From an uncultured Pirellula sp. (GTDB lineage Bacteria; Planctomycetota; Planctomycetia; Pirellulales; Pirellulaceae), in assembly GCA_903837255.1 (NCBI GenBank), contig CAILTZ010000143.1, positions 1 through 5,322 of the forward strand: 5,322 bases of DNA, read 5' to 3'. The position numbers were made by a program, and so were the translations under genes. The notes beneath the pieces were generated by a model. It was given only the letters and a program-made list of their open reading frames with translations. It did no database searches and was not told the origin of the DNA. Shown one piece after another: positions 1-5,322 of the stretch (its first letter is position 1; the number at the start of each line of letters is the position of its first letter).

Positions 1-296
1 CACTGAGCGCGGAAGTTCGATGGGTGCGGCTCACCGTTGGGAAGCAGGACTTCGCAAAGTACCAAAAAGGCATTCTTGCGGGTGCTATCCGGATACAGTG
101 CAACGGGCTTGAGCATACAGTCGGAGGTTCTGCCCTCGGCCTGCTGTGTCGAACTTCCGTCAAAGCCCCACATCGGTAGATCCGCAACGCTCGACGGAGC
201 TTTGTCGACGATCTTGGTCTTGCTACGCATGTTGGGCTCGGGTAGATACCCATCCAACCAAATGTACTCGAGCTTGAATTTGTTATCCGAAGACAT
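1..296 (-). CDS. glnII: Glutamine synthetase, type II (GSII), N-terminal part
   Basis: This is the first 98 codons of a minus-strand gene that runs off the left edge. Glutamine synthetase makes glutamine from glutamate, ammonium and ATP in the cytoplasm. The reverse-strand translation shows hallmarks of the GSII beta-grasp domain in order: YIWLDG (residues 11-16), MRSKTKI (23-29), WGFDGSST (43-50), QAEGRTSD (52-59), LKPVA (62-66) and LVLCEV (78-83). The FDGSS loop contributes to the active site at the subunit interface in this family. The spacing fits the shorter eukaryote-like or Bacteroidetes-like GSII and not the long GlnA (GSI) form. The catalytic C-terminal domain lies outside the window. 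The ATG is preceded by a good purine-rich ribosome site. The gene is divergent from cstA across a 386-bp gap. The symbol glnII reflects class; databases may call it glnA. Confidence 0.93.
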   Translation of the reverse strand, partial: MSSDNKFKLEYIWLDGYLPEPNMRSKTKIVDKAPSSVADLPMWGFDGSSTQQAEGRTSDCMLKPVALYPDSTRKNAFLVLCEVLLPNGEPHPSNFRAQ

Positions 297-304
297 TGAG
301 CTAA

Positions 305-315
305 CTCTTCCTTCC
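305..315 (-). promoter_or_regulatory. Ribosome binding site of the glutamine synthetase gene
   Basis: On the minus strand this reads GGAAGGAAGAG and ends 8 nt before the ATG at 296-294. It is the strongest Shine-Dalgarno-like site in the window and fixes the start of the glutamine synthetase reading frame. Confidence 0.7.
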
Positions 316-342
316 AAAAACAAAAAAGATTGATAATCCGCC

Positions 343-350
343 TGTGCACA
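343..350. promoter_or_regulatory. TGTGCACA palindrome, possible operator
   Basis: This perfect 8-bp palindrome lies 47 bp upstream of the glnII start codon. On the minus strand a weak -10-like TATCAA (335-330) follows it after 7 nt, so a bound protein would sit between the -35 and -10 positions. An 8-bp palindrome can occur by chance, and no matching operator family is recognised. Confidence 0.2.
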
Positions 351-518
351 CCTTCACCTCGTAAAGGTCCGGAAGCCAAGAGCATCGGTCTACACCAAAA
401 CACCCCTGCCAGCTAGCAATGCGACTAGCATCCAGCACTCCACCGAGCGACGTCTACCCTTCGTCGCCAAGCCGTACAGGATCGCTAGCTTCAACCTGCG
501 TAATCGTCCGCTGACGAG

Positions 519-536
519 GTCCCGAATCGTCGGGAT
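519..536. other. Short perfect hairpin in the cstA upstream region
   Basis: CCCGA (521-525) pairs with TCGGG (530-534) around the tetraloop ATCG. A T-A pair (520/535) and a G-U wobble pair (519/536) extend the stem to 7 bp. Only two or three T residues follow on the plus strand, so it is a poor intrinsic terminator. It could be a leader structure or a chance stem about 150 nt before cstA. Confidence 0.25.
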
Positions 537-647
537 TTCATCGACGGACGCACCACAACCTGGAGCGCAATTGCTAAGCTGATATGCATTCGCAGACCCA
601 CTACTGTAGCGAAGGCGTTCAGCGGGGCAAGCGACCCTTAAAGTTTC

Positions 648-653
648 TTTAAT
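648..653 (+). promoter_or_regulatory. Weak -10-like box upstream of cstA
   Basis: TTTAAT matches five of six bases of TATAAT and lies 29 nt before the cstA ATG at 683. No acceptable -35 hexamer is seen 16-18 nt upstream, so this is only a candidate. Confidence 0.2.
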
Positions 654-665
654 CGCAAATCAGAT

Positions 666-679
666 AGGAATCATCAAGG
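666..679 (+). promoter_or_regulatory. Candidate ribosome binding sites deciding the cstA start
   Basis: Two weak purine words are present. AGGAA (666-670) is 12 nt before ATG 683, and AAGG (676-679) is 3 nt before ATG 683 or 12 nt before the in-frame ATG at 692. An in-frame TAG at 665-667 rules out any start further upstream. The spacing does not clearly favour one ATG; they differ by only three residues. Confidence 0.35.
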
Positions 680-682
680 CTT

Positions 683-2788
683 ATGCATTCCATGCCAATT
701 CTTCTAGGAATCCTCGCGGTTATGGCGGTAGCTTACCGCTTCTACAGCGCGTTTTTGGCGTCCAAAGTCGCAGCGTTGGACCCGTCGCGGATCACCCCGG
801 CACACGAGCTTAAGGATGGTCAAAATTACCATCCGACCAATCGCTGGATCTTGTTCGGCCATCATTTCGCGGCGATCAGTGGTGCAGGGCCTCTCATAGG
901 CCCGGTTTTGGCCATCCAGTTCGGATACATGCCGGGACTGATCTGGCTGGTCATCGGTGTGTGTCTAGCCGGTGCGGTCCAGGACTTTTTGGTTTTGGCT
1001 GCCAGCGTGCGGCATCGTGGTCAATCTTTGGCGAACATCGCAAAAACCCTTTTGGGTCCAAAACTTGGCGTGCTGACCTCCGTCTCGATCTTGTTTATCG
1101 TGATCATCGCTTTGTCTGGATTGGGTGTCGTGGTCGTCAAGGCGCTCGGAGGGGAGCGAGTTGGTTTTTATCCCGGTAGTACCATCCAGGCTCCCGAGGC
1201 CATGGCACCCCAGGCGGGCAACTCCGGTCCGGTGACTTATCGAGTCCCTGCCGGATCGCGGGTCTTGTATCCCAACGGCACTGAGTTTGCTCGAAGCGAG
1301 GCGTTTGTCATCGAGATGCCCGAGGCCGACTCGCACCCGACGACATCGACTCTCAAGGTTCCCGAGAAGTCCTTCGAGTTGATTCGAGGAAGTTCTTGGG
1401 GGACCTTCACGATCGCCTGCACGATCCCGATCGCGCTTTTTGTCGGTTGGTATATGTACCGATTTCGCAAGGGCCGGGTCATCGAGGCCTCGCTGCTGGG
1501 TGCTGCGGCGGTCCTCTTTGCAACGGTCGCAGGTTCTTGGGTCCAAGGCTCATCGATCGAGCCTTACTTTTTGTTCTCACGAAACGGAATCATCTTGGCG
1601 ATCTGCTTGTATGGATTCATCGCATCGGTCCTGCCGGTGTGGCTGCTGCTGTGTCCAAGGGATTACCTTTCCTCGTTTCTCAAGATCGGCACAATCGCCC
1701 TGTTGATGGTCGGTGTCTTGGTCGCCAACCCGAAACTTGAGGCACCCGCGATCAACCCCTACTTTGCAGGTGGAGGTGGTCCCTACTTCAACGGAGCGAT
1801 CTTTCCGTTCGTGTTCATCTGCATCATGTGCGGTGCCGTTTCTGGATTCCATGCCTTGGTCTCGTCGGGAACGACTCCCAAAATGGTGGACAATGAGAAA
1901 GATCTACGGTTCATCGGCTATGGTTCGATGCTGCTCGAAGGTTTGGTTGCAGTCTGTGCATTGATCGCAGCAGCGGCCTTGCCTCAAGGCGATTACTGGG
2001 CAATCAACATCGACATGTCCAAAGCCCATCAATACGCCGAGACGCTTGCCAAACTCAACGCGGACGTGGACCATCTGGATCAAATCGAAGCTCAAGTAGG
2101 AGGCGAGACGCTGCGAGGAAGAACCGGTGGAGCCGTCACGCTCGCCGTGGGCATGGCTCAGATCATGACCAAGGCCTTCAGCATGTTTTCGACCGGATCG
2201 GTCGACTCGCTGGTCAAGTACTGGTTCCACTTTGCGATCATGTTCGAGGCCTTATTTATCTTGACGACCATCGATACCGGGACCCGAATCGCCAGATTTA
2301 TGTTGCAGGAACTGCTCGGAAACATCCACCCTAAGTTTCAGAGGATGGATTGGTGGCCAGGGGTTTGGCTTAGCACCGCACTGGTGACACTCGGCTGGGG
2401 AAGCCTGATTTGGTCCGGGTCGATCGACACGATTTGGCCGATGTTTGGCATCGCCAACCAATTGCTCGCAGCCATCGCGCTGTGCCTGCTGACAACGTGG
2501 CTTTTTAAAGAGGGACGGGGCCGGTACGCTTGGGTGACTATCCTGCCGATGATCTTCGTGACGACGACCACGTTTACGGGAGCGGCTCAAATGATTCAAA
2601 CGCGATTCTGGCCGGACTTTACCATTGGGTACAAAAGCGGGAATTTCCCACAGGCCCTGCGGGGAGGACTCAGCTCATCGGCGATCACCCTCCTCGTGAC
2701 GGCCTATACGGTCATCTTGGCCAACGCGATTGCCAAGTGGGTTGCGCCGAATCGATCCATTACAAATCAGACAGGCAACCGGACCTGA
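683..2788 (+). CDS. cstA: CstA-family carbon starvation transporter (peptide/pyruvate)
   Basis: This is a 701-residue multi-pass inner-membrane protein. CstA proteins are induced on carbon starvation and are associated with uptake of peptides and, in enterobacteria, pyruvate; the substrate here is not known. Family blocks are intact and read very close to E. coli CstA: AYRFY (17-21), FGHHFAAISGAGPLIGPVLA (58-77), AGAVQDF (96-102), WLLLCPRDYLSSFLKIGT (320-337), SGFHALVSSGTTPK (387-400), GGAVTLAVGMA (482-492), FEALFILTTIDTGTR (521-535) and WPMFGIANQLLA (585-596). Compared with the E. coli protein as I remember it, the first N-terminal membrane helix is absent and the C-terminal tail is shorter. 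Residues about 155-236 form an extra hydrophilic segment between VVKALG and SSWGTFT, where the E. coli protein has only a few residues. An in-frame stop at 665-667 limits the start to ATG 683 or 692. The gene may be transcribed alone or run on into the peptidase gene 144 nt downstream. Confidence 0.95.
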   Translation: MHSMPILLGILAVMAVAYRFYSAFLASKVAALDPSRITPAHELKDGQNYHPTNRWILFGHHFAAISGAGPLIGPVLAIQFGYMPGLIWLVIGVCLAGAVQDFLVLAASVRHRGQSLANIAKTLLGPKLGVLTSVSILFIVIIALSGLGVVVVKALGGERVGFYPGSTIQAPEAMAPQAGNSGPVTYRVPAGSRVLYPNGTEFARSEAFVIEMPEADSHPTTSTLKVPEKSFELIRGSSWGTFTIACTIPIALFVGWYMYRFRKGRVIEASLLGAAAVLFATVAGSWVQGSSIEPYFLFSRNGIILAICLYGFIASVLPVWLLLCPRDYLSSFLKIGTIALLMVGVLVANPKLEAPAINPYFAGGGGPYFNGAIFPFVFICIMCGAVSGFHALVSSGTTPKMVDNEKDLRFIGYGSMLLEGLVAVCALIAAAALPQGDYWAINIDMSKAHQYAETLAKLNADVDHLDQIEAQVGGETLRGRTGGAVTLAVGMAQIMTKAFSMFSTGSVDSLVKYWFHFAIMFEALFILTTIDTGTRIARFMLQELLGNIHPKFQRMDWWPGVWLSTALVTLGWGSLIWSGSIDTIWPMFGIANQLLAAIALCLLTTWLFKEGRGRYAWVTILPMIFVTTTTFTGAAQMIQTRFWPDFTIGYKSGNFPQALRGGLSSSAITLLVTAYTVILANAIAKWVAPNRSITNQTGNRT

Positions 2789-2833
2789 GTTCGCCTAAGG
2801 GCCGACCACCCTGACCGATCAGCCAAGAACAAT

Positions 2834-2851
2834 CTCCGAAGAAACGCGGAG
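2834..2851 (+). terminator. Weak hairpin after cstA, doubtful terminator
   Basis: CTCCG (2834-2838) pairs with CGGAG (2847-2851) around an 8-nt loop. It is followed by CAGGAAATTTTATT, which is A/T-rich but has no clean U-run next to the stem. The location between cstA and the peptidase gene is right for a terminator, but a 5-bp stem is weak. Confidence 0.25.
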
Positions 2852-2868
2852 CAGGAAATTTTATTGGG

Positions 2869-2874
2869 TATAAT
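2869..2874 (+). promoter_or_regulatory. Candidate -10 box for the peptidase-rhodanese operon
   Basis: An exact TATAAT lies 58 nt upstream of the peptidase ATG and would give a 5' leader of roughly 50 nt. There is no good TTGACA-like hexamer 16-18 nt upstream (that position falls on GCGGAG), so activity would need an activator or another sigma factor. A TTGACC at 2892-2897 has only TATCCA 17 nt downstream and would leave almost no leader, so it is the poorer candidate. Confidence 0.4.
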
Positions 2875-2923
2875 CTCGAAGCTTTCCGGTTTTGACCCAA
2901 GAGGAAATTCACTTTATCCACAT

Positions 2924-2927
2924 AGGT
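2924..2927 (+). promoter_or_regulatory. Weak ribosome binding site of the M28 peptidase gene
   Basis: AGGT lies 5 nt before ATG 2933. An in-frame TAG at 2927-2929 directly upstream makes 2933 the first possible ATG, which supports the chosen start. Confidence 0.4.
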
Positions 2928-2932
2928 AGATC

Positions 2933-4774
2933 ATGCTAGATCGTCGATCGCTTTTCCGAGGTACTCTGCTTGGGCTACTGGTTGCACCGATTTTTGCCGG
3001 TACGACAGATCGGTTGTTTGCTCAAAGCGATTCGGTTAACACCGAGATCGTGGACAAGATCAAGCAGGAGGGGATGGAGCGTTCGAAGGTCATGGAGACG
3101 ATCAGCTATTTGACGGACGTGTCCGGACCGCGATTGACCGGTGCGCCGGAGACCAAGGCCGCCGGCGAGTGGGCCAAAAAGCGGCTCGAAGAGTACGGAC
3201 TCGAGAACGCGCATCTGGAGCCCTGGGGGCCTTTTGGTCGGGGTTGGTCGCTGCAGTCTTATCGAGCGAACGTTGTGGGCCCGAACTTTTTTTCCCTGAT
3301 CGCTTATCCCAAAGCTTGGACCCCGAGCACACCAACAACCGTCCGTGGAGAGCCGATTTACTTGGATGCCAACACGCCCGAGGAGCTCGAGAAGTATCGA
3401 GGCAAACTCGGTCGAGCCATTGTCTTGATCAGTCCTCCGCGCGAGCTCAAGCCCTGGTTTGATCCCCCGGGTGCCCGCCAAACGGATAGCGAACTTTTGA
3501 ATCTTGCGAATGCCGAGGTAGGCGGTGCTCGTCGTCGCCGACCGCCCGGAGTCGAGCCAGGAACTCCCGCCGGTGGTGTCAATCCATCGGGTTCGGCCAA
3601 TGCCCCAAGCAACACTCAGAGCGCACCGGCGGCACCCAACTCAGACACTCAGCCACCGCGTCGAAACAACGAAGGCCGAGGAGCTGGTCCAGCAAGCAAC
3701 TTAACCACTGACAAATGGCAGTTGGCTTACGACGAAGGAGCCGCCGTGGTGCTCGAGCCGGGCCGAGGAGATGGCGGGACGGTCTTTGTGGCTTCGGCAA
3801 CCATGCCGCGTCGAGCGGATTCCCAGCGTGAACTGAGGAGTCCGGGCGAGGGTGGTCCGATGTCCCGGGGCGCAAGGCCTTGGACGGTGGATTCTCCTGC
3901 GATCTTGCCGCAAATGGTGGTTGCAGCCGAACATTACAACCGGCTTGTTCGGATGGTCCAAAAAGGTGTCATGCCTCAACTGGAGATCGATATCGAGTCG
4001 ACTTATCACGATGGGGACGCCAATTGCTTTAACATCATCGCCGAGATCCCAGGTAGTGAATTGAAGGATGAGATCGTAATGATTGGCGCCCACTTTGACT
4101 CCTGGCATTCAGGAACCGGAGCCACCGACAACGCGATTGGTTGCGGGGTGATGATGGAAGCCATGCGGATCCTCAAGACGATAGGTATATCGCCAAAGCG
4201 AACGATTCGTATCGCTCTTTGGACTGGAGAAGAGCAAGGGCTCCTGGGCTCGAGGGCTTACGTGGCCGAGCACTTTGGAACGTTGCAGACTCCGCAGCGG
4301 CGAGATGAACAAGAGGGCCAGCGTCGCGGACCAACTTTGGAATACAAGCCTGAGTACGAGAAGTTTTCGACCTACTTCAATCTCGATAATGGGGCAGGAA
4401 AGATCCGAGGGATATATTTGCAGGGGAACGAAGCAGCCCGACCGATTTTCCGTTCATGGCTATCCCCGTTTGCCGATTATGGGGCTTCGACCGTCACGGC
4501 AGCCAACACCGGGGGGACCGACCATCAGTCGTTTACTGGGATTGGACTCCCTGGGTTTCAATTCATTCAGGACCCGATCGAGTACGACACACGCACACAC
4601 CATTCGAGCATGGACGTCTTTGAACGCCTCATCGAGGATGACGCCAAGCAAGCCTCGGTGATCATCGCCACCTTTGCGTACCATGCAGCCATGCGAGACG
4701 AGAAAATCCCCCGCCGGGCTCTTGAAGGAAACCCAACCATGCAACCAGCCGCGAACCTTGACGGATCGAAATAG
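2933..4774 (+). CDS. Exported M28-family zinc metallopeptidase with PA-like domain
   Basis: This is a 613-residue protein predicted to act in the periplasm or outside the cell, removing N-terminal (or possibly C-terminal) residues from peptides. The N-terminus has RRSLF (4-8), a twin-arginine type motif, then a hydrophobic stretch (11-22); cleavage is probably near residue 30. A propeptide-like helical segment (35-95) contains SGPRLTG (64-70). A PA-like domain spans roughly 110-350 and is split by a Pro/Gly/Arg/Asn-rich segment (about 195-256). The peptidase core has the M28 metal-site residues in the expected order: H387 and D389 in GAHFDS, bridging D399 in ATDN, catalytic E433 and ligand E434 in TGEEQGLLGS, D485 in FNLDNG, and H557 in the THHSSMD block. 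The active site therefore looks complete. Related proteins are often annotated M20/M28 or carboxypeptidase Q-like; the exact specificity cannot be read from sequence. The rhodanese gene follows after 8 nt, suggesting an operon. Confidence 0.92.
   Translation: MLDRRSLFRGTLLGLLVAPIFAGTTDRLFAQSDSVNTEIVDKIKQEGMERSKVMETISYLTDVSGPRLTGAPETKAAGEWAKKRLEEYGLENAHLEPWGPFGRGWSLQSYRANVVGPNFFSLIAYPKAWTPSTPTTVRGEPIYLDANTPEELEKYRGKLGRAIVLISPPRELKPWFDPPGARQTDSELLNLANAEVGGARRRRPPGVEPGTPAGGVNPSGSANAPSNTQSAPAAPNSDTQPPRRNNEGRGAGPASNLTTDKWQLAYDEGAAVVLEPGRGDGGTVFVASATMPRRADSQRELRSPGEGGPMSRGARPWTVDSPAILPQMVVAAEHYNRLVRMVQKGVMPQLEIDIESTYHDGDANCFNIIAEIPGSELKDEIVMIGAHFDSWHSGTGATDNAIGCGVMMEAMRILKTIGISPKRTIRIALWTGEEQGLLGSRAYVAEHFGTLQTPQRRDEQEGQRRGPTLEYKPEYEKFSTYFNLDNGAGKIRGIYLQGNEAARPIFRSWLSPFADYGASTVTAANTGGTDHQSFTGIGLPGFQFIQDPIEYDTRTHHSSMDVFERLIEDDAKQASVIIATFAYHAAMRDEKIPRRALEGNPTMQPAANLDGSK
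3515..3700 (+). other. Low-complexity insert within the peptidase PA-like domain
   Basis: Codons about 195-256 encode a segment starting with an RRRR run and then rich in Pro, Gly, Ala, Ser, Asn and Gln, with a second basic patch (PPRRNNEGRG, 241-250). It interrupts the region between VLISPPRE and the WQLAYDEGAAVVL strand of the PA-like domain. It is probably a disordered surface loop. The frame stays open and both flanks align with the family, so this is an in-frame expansion and not a frameshift. Confidence 0.6.
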
Positions 4775-4778
4775 AGGA
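4774..4778 (+). promoter_or_regulatory. Ribosome binding site of the rhodanese gene, overlapping the upstream stop
   Basis: GAGGA begins on the last base of the peptidase TAG stop (4772-4774) and lies 4 nt before ATG 4783. The overlap of stop codon and ribosome site supports translational coupling of the two genes. Confidence 0.6.
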
Positions 4779-4782
4779 CTCC

Positions 4783-5238
4783 ATGATACAAGCACACACA
4801 TTTCTACGTCGTGTTTTTTTGTCCTGCGTCCTAGGTGCATTTTTATGCACTTGTGTCACACAAAAAGCATCGGCGGATGATCGGGATCTGGAACCCAAAG
4901 AGCATACCAAAGACTCCCTGGATACCGTCAAAGAAAAGATTGCTGAAAAGAAAGCGATCCTTGTCGACGTTCGCGACCTAGTCGAATGGAACGCGGGTCA
5001 TGTCCAAGGTGCCGTGTTGCTCCCCTGGCGCGAGTTGCAAGACAAACTGACCGAAGCCCAGGTCAAAGAAAAGCTTCCCAAGGACAAGATCCTCTACACC
5101 CACTGCGCCGTTGGCTACCGATCCCTTCGCGCAGCGAAGATTTTGAAAAAATACGGCTATGAAGTCAGGGCGCTCAAACCCGGCTACGAAGAACTCATCA
5201 AGGCCGGTTTTCCGAGCGAAAAGAAGAACGCCCCGTAG
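4783..5238 (+). CDS. Exported single-domain rhodanese-like protein
   Basis: This 151-residue protein has one rhodanese domain, a fold that moves sulfane sulfur between donors and thiophilic acceptors via a cysteine persulfide. The domain spans about 45-145: ILVDVRDLVEWNAGHVQGA (59-77) is the typical N-terminal block, and the active-site loop is CAVGYR (108-113), with C108 as persulfide cysteine and R113 closing the loop (CxxGxR form). GYEVRALKPGYEELIKAGFP (124-143) is the usual C-terminal block. The N-terminus (1-31) is an export signal: LRRVFLS (8-14) resembles a twin-arginine motif, a hydrophobic stretch follows, and ASA (29-31) is a good signal peptidase I site. Cysteines at 15, 22 and 24 lie inside the signal; L21-C-T-C24 is only a poor lipobox. 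The gene starts 8 nt after the M28 peptidase and is probably co-translated. The physiological substrate is unknown. Confidence 0.92.
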   Translation: MIQAHTFLRRVFLSCVLGAFLCTCVTQKASADDRDLEPKEHTKDSLDTVKEKIAEKKAILVDVRDLVEWNAGHVQGAVLLPWRELQDKLTEAQVKEKLPKDKILYTHCAVGYRSLRAAKILKKYGYEVRALKPGYEELIKAGFPSEKKNAP

Positions 5239-5248
5239 AGACAGAGTT

Positions 5249-5322
5249 TCACTGCAAAGAATCGAGACCTAGCTCCTCGCTCGGGCGATCCAACGACGAT
5301 TGGCTGGACATAGGCTCTGTGG
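5249..5322 (-). CDS. Possible C-terminal tail of a minus-strand gene, cut by the window edge
   Basis: On the minus strand one frame is open from the right edge and ends at TGA (5251-5249), giving a short tail ending SEELGLDSLQ. The acidic, soluble composition is plausible for a protein C-terminus, and convergent orientation to the rhodanese gene would be ordinary. With only about 23 codons visible, a chance open frame is equally possible. No ATG occurs on the plus strand between 5239 and 5322. Confidence 0.2.
   Translation of the reverse strand, partial: TEPMSSQSSLDRPSEELGLDSLQ

Larger units (their letters stand above)
297..682. other. Divergent intergenic region between glnII and cstA
   Basis: This 386-bp stretch separates two divergent genes and so must carry both promoters and 5' leaders. 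I found no credible coding sequence, tRNA or recognisable riboswitch. The longest ATG-initiated plus-strand frame that I checked inside it (419-514, 31 codons) has a low-complexity Ser/Pro/Thr product and no ribosome site. Visible elements are a TGTGCACA palindrome (343-350), a CCCGA/TCGGG hairpin (521-534 core), several GCTAGC/CTAGCA words (412-430 and 484-489) and a TTTAAT word near cstA. I could not find a sigma54 -24/-12 pair with correct spacing upstream of glnII. Confidence 0.7.

Noticed and set aside
37..333. 98-codon plus-strand open frame at the left edge
   Set aside because: It is antisense to the glutamine synthetase reading frame, whose product has clear GSII motifs; the plus-strand product has no recognisable domain.
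386..420. Possible sigma54 -24/-12 promoter for glnII on the minus strand (TGGCAGGGG)
   Set aside because: No GC dinucleotide occurs at the required 10-nt distance from the GG, so the fixed spacing is not met.
419..514. 31-codon ORF in the divergent intergenic region
   Set aside because: It has no ribosome site, a low-complexity product and no sign of coding bias.
965..1546. 193-codon minus-strand open frame inside cstA
   Set aside because: It lies wholly within the well-conserved cstA coding sequence; its product is Arg/Asp-rich in the way typical of antisense shadows of high-GC genes.
4846..4854. Lipobox in the rhodanese signal peptide (LCTC)
   Set aside because: The -2 and -1 residues (C, T) do not fit the usual lipobox, while ASA at residues 29-31 is a good signal peptidase I site.
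5212..5284. 8-bp inverted repeat CCGAGCGA / TCGCTCGG at the end of the rhodanese gene
   Set aside because: The arms are 57 nt apart, one lies in coding sequence, and no T-tract follows, so it does not look like a terminator.
5290..5303. CCAA/TTGG hairpin near the right edge
   Set aside because: It is only a 4-bp stem with no T-tract after it; chance is the simplest explanation.

Overview
The window looks like chromosomal DNA from a planctomycete, probably of the Pirellulaceae/Rhodopirellula type. This is inferred from the protein families, the moderately high GC judged by eye, the many GATC/CGATCG words, weak Shine-Dalgarno sites and the secreted M28 peptidase type. No rRNA or other marker gene is present to confirm it.

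Layout: (1) Positions 1-296, minus strand: the N-terminal 98 codons of a type II (GSII) glutamine synthetase, cut by the window edge. (2) Positions 297-682: a long divergent intergenic region with no convincing gene; it holds the glutamine synthetase ribosome site, an 8-bp palindrome, a small perfect hairpin and weak promoter-like words. (3) Positions 683-2788, plus: a full-length CstA-family membrane transporter with an extra loop of about 80 residues. (4) Positions 2789-2932: a short spacer with a weak hairpin and an exact TATAAT box. (5) Positions 2933-4774, plus: an exported M28-family zinc metallopeptidase with a PA-like domain interrupted by a low-complexity insert. (6) Positions 4783-5238, plus: a small exported single-domain rhodanese, 8 nt behind the peptidase and probably co-transcribed with it. 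(7) Positions 5239-5322: a tail with no plus-strand gene and possibly the last codons of a minus-strand gene.

A reasonable but unproven reading is a nutrient-scavenging neighbourhood. The exported peptidase would release amino acids or small peptides, CstA would import peptides or pyruvate, and the divergent glutamine synthetase would assimilate ammonium. The rhodanese adds a sulfur or redox function outside the cytoplasm whose link to the peptidase is unknown. I see no mobile element, CRISPR array, RNA gene or clearly novel multi-gene system. The most unusual points are the CstA insert, the PA-domain insert, and the peptidase-rhodanese pair in which both N-termini carry a twin-arginine motif.
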